From Pirellulaceae bacterium (GTDB lineage: Bacteria > Planctomycetota > Planctomycetia > Pirellulales > Pirellulaceae): a DNA stretch of 64,000 nucleotides. The position numbers and the translations under genes were made by a program. Positions 55,460 to 64,000 of the stretch are shown in pieces. The stretch lies in NCBI GenBank assembly GCA_028280445.1, contig JANQLU010000085.1, positions 19,787 through 83,786 of the forward strand. Direction: 5' to 3'. Numbering within the stretch: position 1 is the first letter of the stretch; every line of letters starts with the position of its first letter. The notes beneath the pieces are model-generated. The model did no database searches, was not told the DNA's origin, and worked only from the letters and a program-made list of their open reading frames with translations.

Positions 55460-56361
55460 ATGTCCTTCGATCTGATGATTGTTTCGATCTTGGCTAACTG
55501 GAGCCGAGTATTTAATGATATGGTCGATACAATTCCCGGTTTCAATCAAATATTGGTAATGGCGGGATGCTTGATTCTCATGTTTATCGCCTGGAAAGTA
55601 TTCAGGTTTGGGATGAATCAGCGACGATTGCGAGAAATCGTCAAGGCAGTTGATGGCAGTATCACTTTTTCTCGTCGCATGGACGCGGTAACTCGCAGCG
55701 CCTCAACCAATTCATGTCCATTTCCAACCTCCCATCAAACTGGAAACACCGAAACGTCGGTACCGTTATTCGAGAGCAATTGAGAGTTACAATATTCGAT
55801 TGTATTTATTCAGAAGGTAGTGGTGACGAATCCACGACGGTCAAAACAACTTGTTTGTTGCTCGAACCGCTTGGCCGCGTCGGCGGGCCTGAGTTAATGA
55901 TCGAAAGTAAATCCTGGCTGTCGTCAGTTTTGCCTGTGTTTAAAAAAGTCTTCGACGGCAACCCAACGGTCGCGACGGAAAAATATCAACTTTTTGCCCG
56001 ACCGGGAACTCAGGTGAACCAATCGCAACTGATGGCGCTATTGCAATTGGTCGAATCGGAAAGTCCTCCGTTTCGATCGATCGAAACGCTTGCCGATGGA
56101 GTTTTTATCCGACACGAATTTCGACGTTTTGGCGGCAATTGTGCCAAGCCCGGAGAATTCCAAGGGCTTGTCGATTTTGGTGTTAGGTTTGGAAAAACCT
56201 GGCAAGGCGAAAAAACGGTTGCCAAACAATCGATGCCAACGCCAACCGCCGGTGCGGAATCGGTTGACGTCGTGGATGTCCAAGTTGTCGATCAAGACGT
56301 CGTCGTTCCTGAAATTGTTTCGCCAGAAATCATCAGTGTGGACTCAGATGAGAATATTTAA
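55460..56361 (+). pseudogene. Membrane-anchored hypothetical protein, apparently frameshifted
   Basis: The first part (from ATG 55460, AGGA 6 bases upstream) encodes an N-terminal anchor, ILVMAGCLILMFIAWKVFRF, and a basic stretch ending VDGSITFS. The frame then loses sense (TRSASTNSCPF...). The -1 frame, open from 55654, continues as SHGRGNSQRLNQFMSISNLP and a soluble domain with LLLEPLGRVGGPELMIESKS. It ends in an acidic Val/Pro tail with VVVPEIVSPEIISVDSDENI. The switch fits the T5 run at 55666-55670. Read as one protein it would have about 300 residues. An ATG at 55714 exists but lacks a ribosome binding site. Confidence 0.65.
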
Positions 56362-56424
56362 AATGGAATTCAACGATTAGAAAATCGCATCGCCTTATAA
56401 CTTCGTATCCAGACCATTGAAACT

Positions 56425-57139
56425 ATGTCTTCGAACGAACCAGATCCAGCCAGCCCCGACATCACTGAACCCGAAGTGATTTCTCCAGAAATTGTCTCAC
56501 CCGAAGTCGTTTCACCAGTCGTGATTGAACCTGAAATCGCGGACCCTCAACCTGGACCGGCGAATAACCCGCAAGTTGTCCAGCCAGTTCACGTCGAGCA
56601 TGCTCCCGACGGCCAGCAGATCGATTCGCGCGGTCTGTTGCCGGGACAAAAAATCAGTGTTGGCGATTTCTTCCTCGCCTTTGTTGGAGTTTGTTTAGGA
56701 TTGGCGGGCAGCTCGATCGGCGCGTTGACCGGCTATGGCATCGCAGCTTGGCTGGGTGAATACAGCTAGGCTAATTGGGTAGCCGGTGGCATTGCGGGAC
56801 TGGTTGGCGGTTTGTTTGGATTTCCGGTCGCGTTTTTTGTCGTTCGAATTATCGACAAAATCAAAAACCGTATGGACCCCCATTATTGGAAGCGCGTCAA
56901 GGACGACCCGATGAGTGGCCAACAAGGCTTGTTAGTGATGCTGCTGTATTCGGTCGCCGATTTTGAAGGTGCGATTGTTTTGATCGGGATATTTATCGCA
57001 TTGGCCATCGGCGCCAGCATTTATTTTTTTTGGAAATTACAGTCCATTGCTGGCCGCCATCATGTCCTGGCTCGCTTGCCCCTCCATCACCAGCGGCTTG
57101 TTGATATTGCTAGGGTATTTCGAACGCGAAAACGGCTAA
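56425..57139 (+). pseudogene. Multi-helix membrane protein broken by an in-frame TAG and a T8 frameshift
   Basis: From ATG 56425 the frame encodes an acidic Pro/Val repeat (EVISPEIVSPEVVSPVVIEP), a linker and helix FFLAFVGVCLGLAGSSIGAL. A TAG stops it at 56767. The same frame continues without interruption as ANWVAGGIAGLVGGLFGFPV, RIIDKIKNR and AIVLIGIFIALAIGASIYFF. At the eight-T run (57024-57031) it leaves sense; the next frame continues with GNYSPLLAAIMSWLACPSIT and LLILLGYFERENG to a TAA at 57137. Thus a four-helix protein of about 237 residues carries two disablements. Confidence 0.7.
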
Positions 57140-57175
57140 CTAGTTTTCGGACCGAGGCGCTTGGGCGACACTTTT

Positions 57176-57299
57176 GGGAGGGCGAGGCTTCTGCCGAGCC
57201 GATGTTTGGGAGGGCGAGGCTCCTGCCGAGCCGATGTTTTGGAATCAGTGTTTGGAGATCCAGCCAGTTGTTTTGGCTCGGCGGGAGCCTCGCCCTCCC
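57176..57299. repeat. Family C repeat, duplicated left arm and right arm
   Basis: Two tandem left arms (GGGAGGGCGAGGCTTCTGCC and GGGAGGGCGAGGCTCCTGCC), about 45 bases of spacer, then right arm GGCTCGGCGGGAGCCTCGCC then CTCCC. The gap 57140-57506 holds nothing else recognised. Confidence 0.85.
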
Positions 57300-57506
57300 A
57301 AAAGCCTCGCCCGAAACAATCACGACAAACACGAAACAAATCAGACAAAAAAGCCAATCGCGTTTCGTGAAACACACCACGTAAAACCAGATTTCCTTGC
57401 AACAAACTGAAAATTCAAAGATCATGAGCTCAGTCCTCGCACAACTCTGACAACCATCTGAAATTCACACACCATTCATTTGTAAAAAATATTTCGAACA
57501 GGGAAC

Positions 57507-58796
57507 ATGATGAAGCGCAGCATTTCATTGATCGCATTGTTGATTTTTTCGTCCACCGCGCTACAAGCCGATGATTGGCCACAGTTTGGCGGCGTCAATC
57601 GAGACGGTATTTCGAAAGAAACCGGACTATTGAAATCCTGGCCCAAAGGCGGTCCCAAACTCGCTTGGAAAGCTGGTGGAAACGGCATTGGCTGGTCCAG
57701 CATGGCGGTCGTCAAAAACAGAATCTATACGATTGGCGACATCGACGATCAACAGTTTCTCATCGCACTCAATCGCGCCAACGGGAAACAAGTTTGGAAA
57801 CAAAAAATTGGCAACGCCAACAAGACCGGCTACCCCGGTTCCCGCTCCACTCCGACCTACGCGAACGACACGATTTACGCGCTTTCGTCCGAAGGAAAAT
57901 TGTTTTGTGTCAACGCCAAAGACGGCAAAGTCGTTTGGCAAAAAAACCTGGTCAAGGAATTTGGGGCTCAGTTGATGCTGGCGATGGGTAAATACCAATG
58001 GGAGTTTAGTGAATCACCGTTGGTCGATGGTGACCTTGTTGTCGTGACACCGGGCGCCAACAATGCGGCGATGGTTGCTTTAAATTGCAAGACAGGAAAA
58101 TTGGCTTGGCAAACAAAACTACCCGGCGCTGATGTGCTTGGCAATCGAGGTGCCGACGGCGCCGGTTACTCGTCGATCGTGGTGGCGAAAATTCATGGCA
58201 AAAAACAATTCATCCAGTTGTATGGACGAGGGGTCATGAGCGTTGATGCCGAAACAGGAAAGTATCTTTGGGGCTACAACGGCGTGGCCAACAAAATTGC
58301 CAACATTTCGTCAGCGGCAGTATCGGGCAATCGAGTATTTGTTTCCACAGGCTACCAAACCGGTTCTGCGTTGTTGGAAATCGACTACGCCCAGGAAAAA
58401 TGGTCGGTCAAAGAAAAATATTTCTTGAACAACCGGAAATTTCAAAATCATCATGGCGGTTTCGTTCTGTACAACGGACATATCTACGGAGGACACGGGC
58501 ACAAAAAAGGATTCCCGACTTGCATCAATTTCGACACAGGAAAAATTGCCTGGGGTCCGAAACGCAACCAAGGAAAAGGGTCTGCTTCTGTTGCGTTTGC
58601 CGACGGTCACGTCTACATGCGTTACGAAGATGGTTTGATGGTTTTGGTTGAGGCGACGGCATCGGGATATAAAGAAAAAGGATCGTTCATGATCCCCAAC
58701 GTGAAAGCGAAAAGCTGGTCGCGGCCCGTCATTGCCGGTAAAAAACTTTATCTCAAAGAACAAGACACCATTTACTGTTACGACATTGCTGGATAG
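57507..58796 (+). CDS. Secreted PQQ-like beta-propeller (BamB-like) protein
   Basis: Exported protein of 429 residues. A signal peptide (SISLIALLIFSSTALQA) precedes DDWPQFGGVNRDGISKETGL, the typical opening of planctomycete PQQ-like propellers. Blade motifs recur: ALNRANGKQVWKQKIG, CVNAKDGKVVWQKNL, ALNCKTGKLAWQTKL, SVDAETGKYLWGYNG and NFDTGKIAWGPK. No catalytic Asp/Glu set of quinoprotein dehydrogenases could be pinpointed, so a structural or substrate-binding role is likelier. Start: ATG 57507 with GGGAAC just upstream; a second ATG follows directly. Confidence 0.9.
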   Translation: MMKRSISLIALLIFSSTALQADDWPQFGGVNRDGISKETGLLKSWPKGGPKLAWKAGGNGIGWSSMAVVKNRIYTIGDIDDQQFLIALNRANGKQVWKQKIGNANKTGYPGSRSTPTYANDTIYALSSEGKLFCVNAKDGKVVWQKNLVKEFGAQLMLAMGKYQWEFSESPLVDGDLVVVTPGANNAAMVALNCKTGKLAWQTKLPGADVLGNRGADGAGYSSIVVAKIHGKKQFIQLYGRGVMSVDAETGKYLWGYNGVANKIANISSAAVSGNRVFVSTGYQTGSALLEIDYAQEKWSVKEKYFLNNRKFQNHHGGFVLYNGHIYGGHGHKKGFPTCINFDTGKIAWGPKRNQGKGSASVAFADGHVYMRYEDGLMVLVEATASGYKEKGSFMIPNVKAKSWSRPVIAGKKLYLKEQDTIYCYDIAG

Positions 58797-58817
58797 CCCG
58801 CCGAGTCGCCTGATCTT

Positions 58818-58938
58818 GTGAGCGGCAAGGCGCTAGCCGCCGGTGAACCCTCAAATACCGGCGGATAGCGCCTTGCCGCTCACATCAAATTCACAGCTTT
58901 CCGATTTAATCAACGCTGCCTAGCGCCTTGCCGCTCAC
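58818..58938. repeat. Extended family A element with extra right end
   Basis: The core palindrome at 58818-58883 (centre TGAACCCTCAAATA as in 24311) is followed by the tail TTCACAGCTTTCCGATTTAA then TCAACGCT, and a second right end TAGCGCCTTGCCGCTCAC at 58921-58938. It fills the gap between two convergent genes. Confidence 0.85.
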
Positions 58939-58953
58939 GGGTGGCTTTGCCAA

Positions 58954-59757
58954 CTATCGCTTTTTGAGTTCCAGAGTTCCGAGGTCCAGCGTTTTGCCGT
59001 CGCGAATTTCAACCTTGATCACACCGCGTTTTCCAGTGGCTTCCTGACCCATTAGGTAAAGCTTCAAATATCTTGTGTGCCAGAACTGAAATTCGTGTTG
59101 GCCAGCTGGAATATTCTTAATTTCAAACGTTCCGTCTGCCTTGGTAATCACGTTGTACGGCTCGTGGCGAACGAGGATGTAACCGCGCATCCAGTCGTGC
59201 ATATTGCACTCCAACGCCTGCGGCAATCGTCCCGGATGTTTGATTGTGTCCTTCAAGGATATCTCGGATGACCTGGGAATGTTTGGACTCCAGGCGTTGT
59301 TGCCGGCAGCCAAACGTATGTTGTGTCCGACCCGGTCGCTGTTTCGCAGGATGACATCTTGGCCAATCGCGACAATGATACGTCGGGGCTTTAAACGAAG
59401 CTTGTGAACATCAATGATCACCTTTTCTCGGTACAATTTTTTGTACGACTCGTGAACGGAAACTTTTTTGCCTTTTCCCGGATCGCGCCCGTGATACATC
59501 ATCACAAACACACCGCTGAGACCTTTCGTTTTTTTATCAACTAGAAAATCGTCTCGAAACAATTTGATTTTGTTGTCTTCACAGAATTTTCGATCTTCCG
59601 TTTTTGACGGAATAATCTGCTGATTCTTGGGAATTTTTCCAGTGAAAATGATTTGGCCTTTGAGATTTCCCCAGCCGGCGTTGCCTTGTCCCCAGATCGG
59701 TGAACTGCCAACTAAAACTGTGAGTATTCCAACCAATATAACGACGCTGAATTTCAT
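58954..59757 (-). CDS. Secreted cupredoxin-like protein with carboxypeptidase-regulatory-like end
   Basis: Exported protein of about 267 residues. A signal peptide (FSVVILVGILTVLVGSSPIWG) is followed by GWGNLKGQIIFTGKIPKNQQ. The centre resembles a plastocyanin-type copper site: His in DRVGHNIRLA, then Cys, His and Met in LECNMHDWMRGYIL. The C-terminal NVITKADGTFEIKNIPAGQH is a carboxypeptidase-regulatory-like beta domain. Similar planctomycete proteins are annotated as methylamine-utilisation- or cupredoxin-like. Function unproven. ATG 59757 (MKFSVV) with GAGG 9 bases upstream is chosen over the frame extending to 59826. Confidence 0.82.
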   Translation of the reverse strand: MKFSVVILVGILTVLVGSSPIWGQGNAGWGNLKGQIIFTGKIPKNQQIIPSKTEDRKFCEDNKIKLFRDDFLVDKKTKGLSGVFVMMYHGRDPGKGKKVSVHESYKKLYREKVIIDVHKLRLKPRRIIVAIGQDVILRNSDRVGHNIRLAAGNNAWSPNIPRSSEISLKDTIKHPGRLPQALECNMHDWMRGYILVRHEPYNVITKADGTFEIKNIPAGQHEFQFWHTRYLKLYLMGQEATGKRGVIKVEIRDGKTLDLGTLELKKR

Positions 59758-59900
59758 AATTGGGCCCTCTGGCAAGCCGTGAGATTTGGTCCATTTTATC
59801 GTAATACTGGAGCGACTTACCATCAAAATCGTTGAACGGGCATGATTCGACTTGTTATACTAACAGTCAAGCTTCGTCGATGAACCTGGAGACCGCATCT

Positions 59901-60991
59901 TGAATATTCGTGCCTTCGTCGCGTTTTTGATCTGCTGTTGTATCGCATTGGTTGCGTGCAACACGACCGACGCCCAGCTCTACAATGTGACCGCGCTGGG
60001 AACACTTCCTGACCACTTTGCGGCGTCACCCAACGACATCTCGAACACAGGCATCGTCGTCGGCCATATTCGATTGGACAATTCGAACGAACGACATGCG
60101 TTTGTTTATGATGTTCAAAACGGAATGAGCCTGTTGGCTGGAACAGGAGACTCGTATGCGCATGGTATCAGCGATGACGGAGATCATATCATCGGGCGTT
60201 ACAACGGCAATAACTTCATTCCGGCAAGTCGCTGGGATTGGAACGGCAGCAGCTATCAATTGACGGTCATCGGAACTGCGCAGCGGACGACGGCTGGATT
60301 GGCAATCAACAATTCGTCGCAAGGCGTTGGTAATTCGTTTTTCTCTCAAGTCCGAGGATTTGCGCACGACGGTTCCAATTTTGTTTCGTCCGCGTTGGGA
60401 ACATCGGCAAACGACATCAACAATTCCGGGATCATCGTGGGCCACAGCGGGGGAGCCGCATTTATCACCGATATGAACGCTCTGTCGCCACAACCCATCG
60501 GGCACCTTGGCGGAGGTAACAGCGATGCACTCGGTGTCAACGATCTGGACGAAGTTGTTGGAAGTTCGACGATCGGTTCAGGCGACACCCACGCCTTTTA
60601 TTATGACGGCAACAGCATGCTGGATTTGGGAACGCTCGGCGGCAATGCCAGTTGGGCAAATGAAATTAACATTCATTCTCAAATCGTGGGGCAGGCAAGA
60701 TTTGACATTGCACTGACCGACACGCGCGCCTTCATTTGGCAAAACAATACGATGACCGACCTGAATACGGTGATCGACCCCAGCTCCGGATGGAATCTGG
60801 AAACCGCTTCGTCGATCAACGACCACGGTCAGATCATCGGTATCGGCACCCTCAACGGAAACTCAGGGCAAGCATTTTTGTTGACGCCCATTCCCGAACC
60901 CAATTTGACGATTTTTGTCGTGGTGTTGTTTTGCATGCTGTTGCTCATTCACCGCCGACCGGCTTATCAGTTGGCTCGCGTGTCGGATTAG
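59901..60991 (+). CDS. HAF-repeat secreted protein with PEP-CTERM-like end
   Basis: Exported protein of about 363 residues. Signal peptide: FVAFLICCCIALVACNTTDA. The body contains HAF repeats, beta-propeller-like units named for HAF: NERHAFVYDVQNGMSLL, TRAFIWQNNTMTDLNTV, THAFYYDGNSMLDLGTLGG, with interspersed NDISNTGIVVGH, NNSGIIVGH and NDHGQIIGIG. The C-terminus TPIPEPNLTIFVVVLFCMLL followed by HRRPA is a PEP-CTERM-like anchor. The start is TTG, with GGAG about 7 bases upstream. The 3' end overlaps a short opposite-strand frame. Confidence 0.85.
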
Positions 60992-61325
60992 TCGATTCGA
61001 CGGAACTCAACGATTTGCGACGTTTTACAATCATTTTGTTTTTGCGCAAAATCGCCATCACTCGAGATTTCCAATGCGCGATGCCAGGTTCGTCATCGTT
61101 GTCTTTGATACGAACCAATTTGTATTCCATTTCTATGAAAATTGATTTGCGAAAACTATGAAACTGTTGCTCAGTCAACATTCTTCGTTGAAAACATTGG
61201 TAGACGTTGCGATCACATTCGAGTACGTCACGATACCATGTGCTCAATGCGACATATTTCGCAGGAATGCAATCGATGATTTCGCTCACGGCTTTCGCAA
61301 GCTCGCGATGGCGAGGCTGGTTCAT
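60945..61325 (-). CDS. Hypothetical protein (about 126 aa)
   Basis: Soluble, basic protein with MNQPRHRELAKAVSEIIDCI, STWYRDVLECDRNVYQCF, EQQFHSFRKSIFIEMEYKLV and a C-terminal Pro/Thr tail. Composition and helical pattern look like a real protein, but no family is recognised, the frame continues upstream without ATG to a TTG, and its tail overlaps the end of the HAF gene by about 47 bases. No clear ribosome binding site. Confidence 0.4.
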   Translation of the reverse strand: MNQPRHRELAKAVSEIIDCIPAKYVALSTWYRDVLECDRNVYQCFQRRMLTEQQFHSFRKSIFIEMEYKLVRIKDNDDEPGIAHWKSRVMAILRKNKMIVKRRKSLSSVESTNPTREPTDKPVGGE

Positions 61326-61768
61326 AGTTGAGACAGGAGTGAATTTAGAAGGGATCAAACTTGATGCTACACGGTGACGTGCGTACTCAAACGTAGCATT
61401 GAATCGATGTCGTTCGCCCGGAAAACACACAAATATCTTCAATACAAATTGAAAACGACAAACAGAAACATGTCGCGAATCAATGTGGACACCCGATCAC
61501 AATGTGACCGAAAGTTTGCAATGCAACCCTTCGATTTAACGATTAGAAATGACTTCAAGGATTGACGATGTGGCAAGTGGTCAACGTGTCGTGTGAATCA
61601 TGATTCAAATTGATTTATTCAATTCAATCCGAAAGTCGTTTTTGAATACCGTGATTCAAAAAAACTTTTTTGACACATTGAACAAGACTGCGGCATAGAT
61701 TTTTTTACATCCACCCGATGGATCCTTTCCCATTCCCTTCCACCCCATCCTGTCTTTTTGAATCGCCC

Positions 61769-62203
61769 ATGACTCGCAGGTACCAACAGCGAATTCGTCA
61801 ACGAAGTTCTCACCGTCGTCGCGGCATTGAAAGTGTCGAAGCCGCAATCACGTTGCCAATTTTGTTTTTAATCCTTTGTCCGGTGTTGCATCTGACTCAC
61901 ACGTGGCACGTGGAGAAAATGCTAAAAATCGCAACTTACGAAGCCATCAAAGTCGCTGGCAAACCCGACGGCACCTATGAAGACGCCGTTGTCGTATTCG
62001 AGGAATATACGAACGCTTTTGGAATCACCAACGCGAACCTGATCGTTCCCGAACAATTTCAGATCGAACAATTGGACCGAGATGAATTGTTTTATCTGCG
62101 TGCGGAAGCAAGCCGCGCTACGAACACATTACCGCTGCCATTTTTTGTCGGCTTTAACGGAAAAATTGACAGCGGCTGGGTCTACTATCGAAAAGAAGGT
62201 TGA
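61769..62203 (+). CDS. TadE-like pseudopilin
   Basis: About 144 residues. The N-terminus is basic and leads to RRRGIESVEAAITLPILFLI, where the Glu sits after the prepilin-like cleavage site and the helix follows. Then come HVEKMLKIATYEAIKVAGKP, as in TadE, and a short periplasmic domain. The ATG at 61769 (MTRRYQQ) is chosen; no ribosome binding site is obvious. First gene of TadE-VWA-TadE. The upstream gap 61326-61768 shows no other feature. Confidence 0.85.
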   Translation: MTRRYQQRIRQRSSHRRRGIESVEAAITLPILFLILCPVLHLTHTWHVEKMLKIATYEAIKVAGKPDGTYEDAVVVFEEYTNAFGITNANLIVPEQFQIEQLDRDELFYLRAEASRATNTLPLPFFVGFNGKIDSGWVYYRKEG

Positions 62204-62254
62204 TTTGACCCTTTTTTCATTTTTCTTCTTGTTAAACTCCAGGAGCAGACAACC

Positions 62255-63463
62255 ATGAGAAAATTCAGCCAAAAACGCGGGGCTTCGGGCGTCATCGTCA
62301 TGACCATGCTGGTTCCCGTTTTGATAATCGGATTTTTTGCGATCAGTTTGGCCAATATTCAACGCAGTGAATCAACTTCGCAAATTTCGACTGATCTGGC
62401 GGCTGTCTACGGAGGAAATCTGCTTTCTCGCGAATCGGATGTCGACAAAATTCTCAGCCTATCCGAGGAGTTGGCTTTGAGAAATTTGATCCCAAATGCG
62501 AATCAAGACTCTGGAGAATCGCCTCCTGAACATTTGCGGATTACGACCGAGCTCGGTTCAGCTTCGATCGGGCAATTTAAACCGTCGTTTGACAGTCAAG
62601 CCAAACCCACCAATGCCATTCGCGTGACAGCAGCCGTACCGGCTGGGATTATCGTTTTTGGTAGTAGATTGTCACATGTCGACGTATCAGCTCACTCAAC
62701 CGTTGCCAACATGGACCGGGTAATCTGCCTGGTGGTTGACCGCTCGGGCTCGATGACATTTGATTTAGATAGTGGTACTTGGTTGTTGGATCCTACTCCA
62801 CACCCCGACAACCCCATGTCAACTCATCCGGATGTGCAAATTCAACAAAATGCGGGCCAATGGTGGAAGGGTTGGCCGCACCCTACAAGAAGCCGCTGGA
62901 GTGAATTGCTGCCGGCGGTTTACGGACTGGCTGACGAATTGGAAAAAACGAACCAGCAAGAGTTTTTTTCGATCGTGAGTTATTCATCGGCGGGATCAGA
63001 ACATCGTTGGAATCATAAACTAAAGCGCGTACCGTATCGAACCACCGATTCATCCATCGAAGTTCGTCCGACCAAACACTACGCTAACGCAGTCCGGAAA
63101 CTCGAACACAAATACTCCAAAATCTTTCCTGTCATGGGAGGCACGAACATTGCAGCCGGAATTGATACGGGCGCACGCGTACTCTTGAACAACAACTCGA
63201 AACCGAATGCGTTCAAGACAATGATTGTCATGACTGACGGCCAGTACAATCGCGGACGCGCGCCATGGCTCGCCGCCGAGGATGCCGCGAAACAGGGCAT
63301 CGAAGTGTTTACGGTGACCTTTAGTAATCAGGCTGACCAGCAAAGCATGATCCTCACTGCCGAGGTTGGGAATGGAAAACATTTTCATGCGGTTGATGGC
63401 GTCACGCTTGAAGAAATTTTCCGCAAAATTGCAAACATGCCGCCAAGAATTTTTGTCGATTAA
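62255..63463 (+). CDS. Tad-type VWA domain protein (TadG-like)
   Basis: Protein of 402 residues. N-terminal RGASGVIVMTMLVPVLIIGF is the pseudopilin-like anchor, followed by QISTDLAAVYGGNLLSRESD. The VWA domain begins around residue 155 with ICLVVDRSGSMTFDLDSG (MIDAS) and later has TMIVMTDGQYNRGRAPWLA and HFHAVDGVTLEEIFRKIA. It is related in architecture to the 12261 gene but shorter. AGGAG lies 9 bases upstream of ATG. The next gene begins 17 bases after its stop. Confidence 0.9.
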   Translation: MRKFSQKRGASGVIVMTMLVPVLIIGFFAISLANIQRSESTSQISTDLAAVYGGNLLSRESDVDKILSLSEELALRNLIPNANQDSGESPPEHLRITTELGSASIGQFKPSFDSQAKPTNAIRVTAAVPAGIIVFGSRLSHVDVSAHSTVANMDRVICLVVDRSGSMTFDLDSGTWLLDPTPHPDNPMSTHPDVQIQQNAGQWWKGWPHPTRSRWSELLPAVYGLADELEKTNQQEFFSIVSYSSAGSEHRWNHKLKRVPYRTTDSSIEVRPTKHYANAVRKLEHKYSKIFPVMGGTNIAAGIDTGARVLLNNNSKPNAFKTMIVMTDGQYNRGRAPWLAAEDAAKQGIEVFTVTFSNQADQQSMILTAEVGNGKHFHAVDGVTLEEIFRKIANMPPRIFVD

Positions 63464-63480
63464 ATCTTTAGTGAGTCATC

Positions 63481-63909
63481 ATGAAACCTCAACGACCCCA
63501 ACGAAAACATGCTGTTCGCAAAACACCAAATCGGTGCGGAGCGACCGCAGTTGAATTTGTATTCGTTTTTCCACTGATCCTGCTCTTTTTTATCGGTTCG
63601 ATTGCATTTACACAGGCTTTTATGCTGCGTGATACGGCGCAGCATGCCGCCTACAAAGGCGCACGTCGAGGCATGGTATGGAATGCAACGACCGACGATG
63701 TTGTCGAAGAGACTCAAAAATTCCTTCACCGCTTGGGGATCAAGGGCGCCAAGATTTCAACGACCCCCGAGGTCATAACCAACGCCGACACCAAAATCCA
63801 GGTAACTGTGTTGATCCCCATGAACCAAAACGCCTGGGTCGCATCGCCATTGATGCCAAAAGGTTTTCAACCTGGAGCGTCAGTCACCATTCGCAAAATC
63901 GATTTCTAG
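63481..63909 (+). CDS. TadE-like pseudopilin
   Basis: Protein of 142 residues. NRCGATAVEFVFVFPLILLF carries the conserved Glu at the start of the membrane helix, followed by MLRDTAQHAAYKGARRGMVW and a beta-rich periplasmic part ending in SVTIRKIDF. Closely resembles the 13883 gene in architecture (AAYEAAR/AAYKGAR). Last gene of the second module visible before the window end; a family A repeat follows. Confidence 0.9.
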   Translation: MKPQRPQRKHAVRKTPNRCGATAVEFVFVFPLILLFFIGSIAFTQAFMLRDTAQHAAYKGARRGMVWNATTDDVVEETQKFLHRLGIKGAKISTTPEVITNADTKIQVTVLIPMNQNAWVASPLMPKGFQPGASVTIRKIDF

Positions 63910-63916
63910 AGCCATC

Positions 63917-63935
63917 GTGAGCGGCCAGGCGCTAG
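63917..63935. repeat. Family A left-end fragment
   Basis: GTGAGCGGCCAGGCGCTAG directly after the TadE gene, followed by GTTGACTAAAT and then the full repeat at 63952. Confidence 0.6.
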
Positions 63936-63951
63936 GTAATGTTGACTAAAT

Positions 63952-64000
63952 GTGAGCGGCGAGGCGCTAGCCGCCGGTGAACCCTCGAATACCGGCGGCT
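63952..64000. repeat. Family A repeat, cut by window end
   Basis: GTGAGCGGCGAGGCGCTAGC, centre TGAACCCTCGAATA, and the start of the right arm (CCGGCGGCT). The centre is shared with the 24311 and 58818 copies. Confidence 0.85.

Overview
The window reads as a chromosomal segment of a planctomycete, most likely of the Pirellulaceae group. Lineage clues are an ECF sigma factor paired with a Ser/Thr kinase, PEP-CTERM-type secreted proteins, a giant secreted YD/RHS-repeat protein, a GYF_2 protein, a methanofuran-pathway gene (MfnB) in a bacterium, and dense families of palindromic intergenic repeats. The assignment is inference from gene content; no marker tree was possible.

Layout. 1-3297 (+): sucA (5' truncated by the window edge) and sucB. 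3530-16195 (mostly -): scattered genes for an SDR epimerase, methyltransferase, HDOD protein, QueA, M13 metallopeptidase, a first Tad-type module (two TadE-like pseudopilins and a VWA protein), a TerB-like protein and a secreted protein. 16415-24242: sugar isomerase-like protein, RNase D, MfnB, mutY-leuS (TGATG coupled), map. 25581-33102 (+): a small Cys-rich secreted protein, then a tightly packed cluster DUF58 - transglutaminase - MoxR ATPase - His-rich lipoprotein - ArsP/DUF318-like permease. 33603-39554: small membrane proteins, gapA, a TPR protein, rpsP and ffh. 39991-42388: DinB, SRPBCC, VOC, SRPBCC and ArsR-type regulator. 42530-53245: sigma factor plus kinase (-), facing a membrane-anchored protein and a 2201-residue RHS protein (+) with an unusual C-terminal domain. 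54097-63909: PEP-CTERM protein, a decayed two-gene locus, PQQ-like propeller protein, cupredoxin-like protein, HAF-repeat protein, and a second Tad/VWA module.

The most striking non-coding signal is at least nine families of short palindromic repeats filling nearly every longer intergenic gap. Two of them supply the stop codon of the adjacent gene. No tRNA, rRNA, CRISPR array, transposase or integrase was recognised.

The best candidates for something undescribed are (i) the sigma-factor/kinase - anchored protein - giant RHS locus at 42530-53245, whose last 236 residues look foreign and lack a visible immunity gene, and (ii) the locus at 55460-57139, where two neighbouring genes sharing PEIVSPE-type repeats carry two apparent frameshifts and an in-frame TAG.
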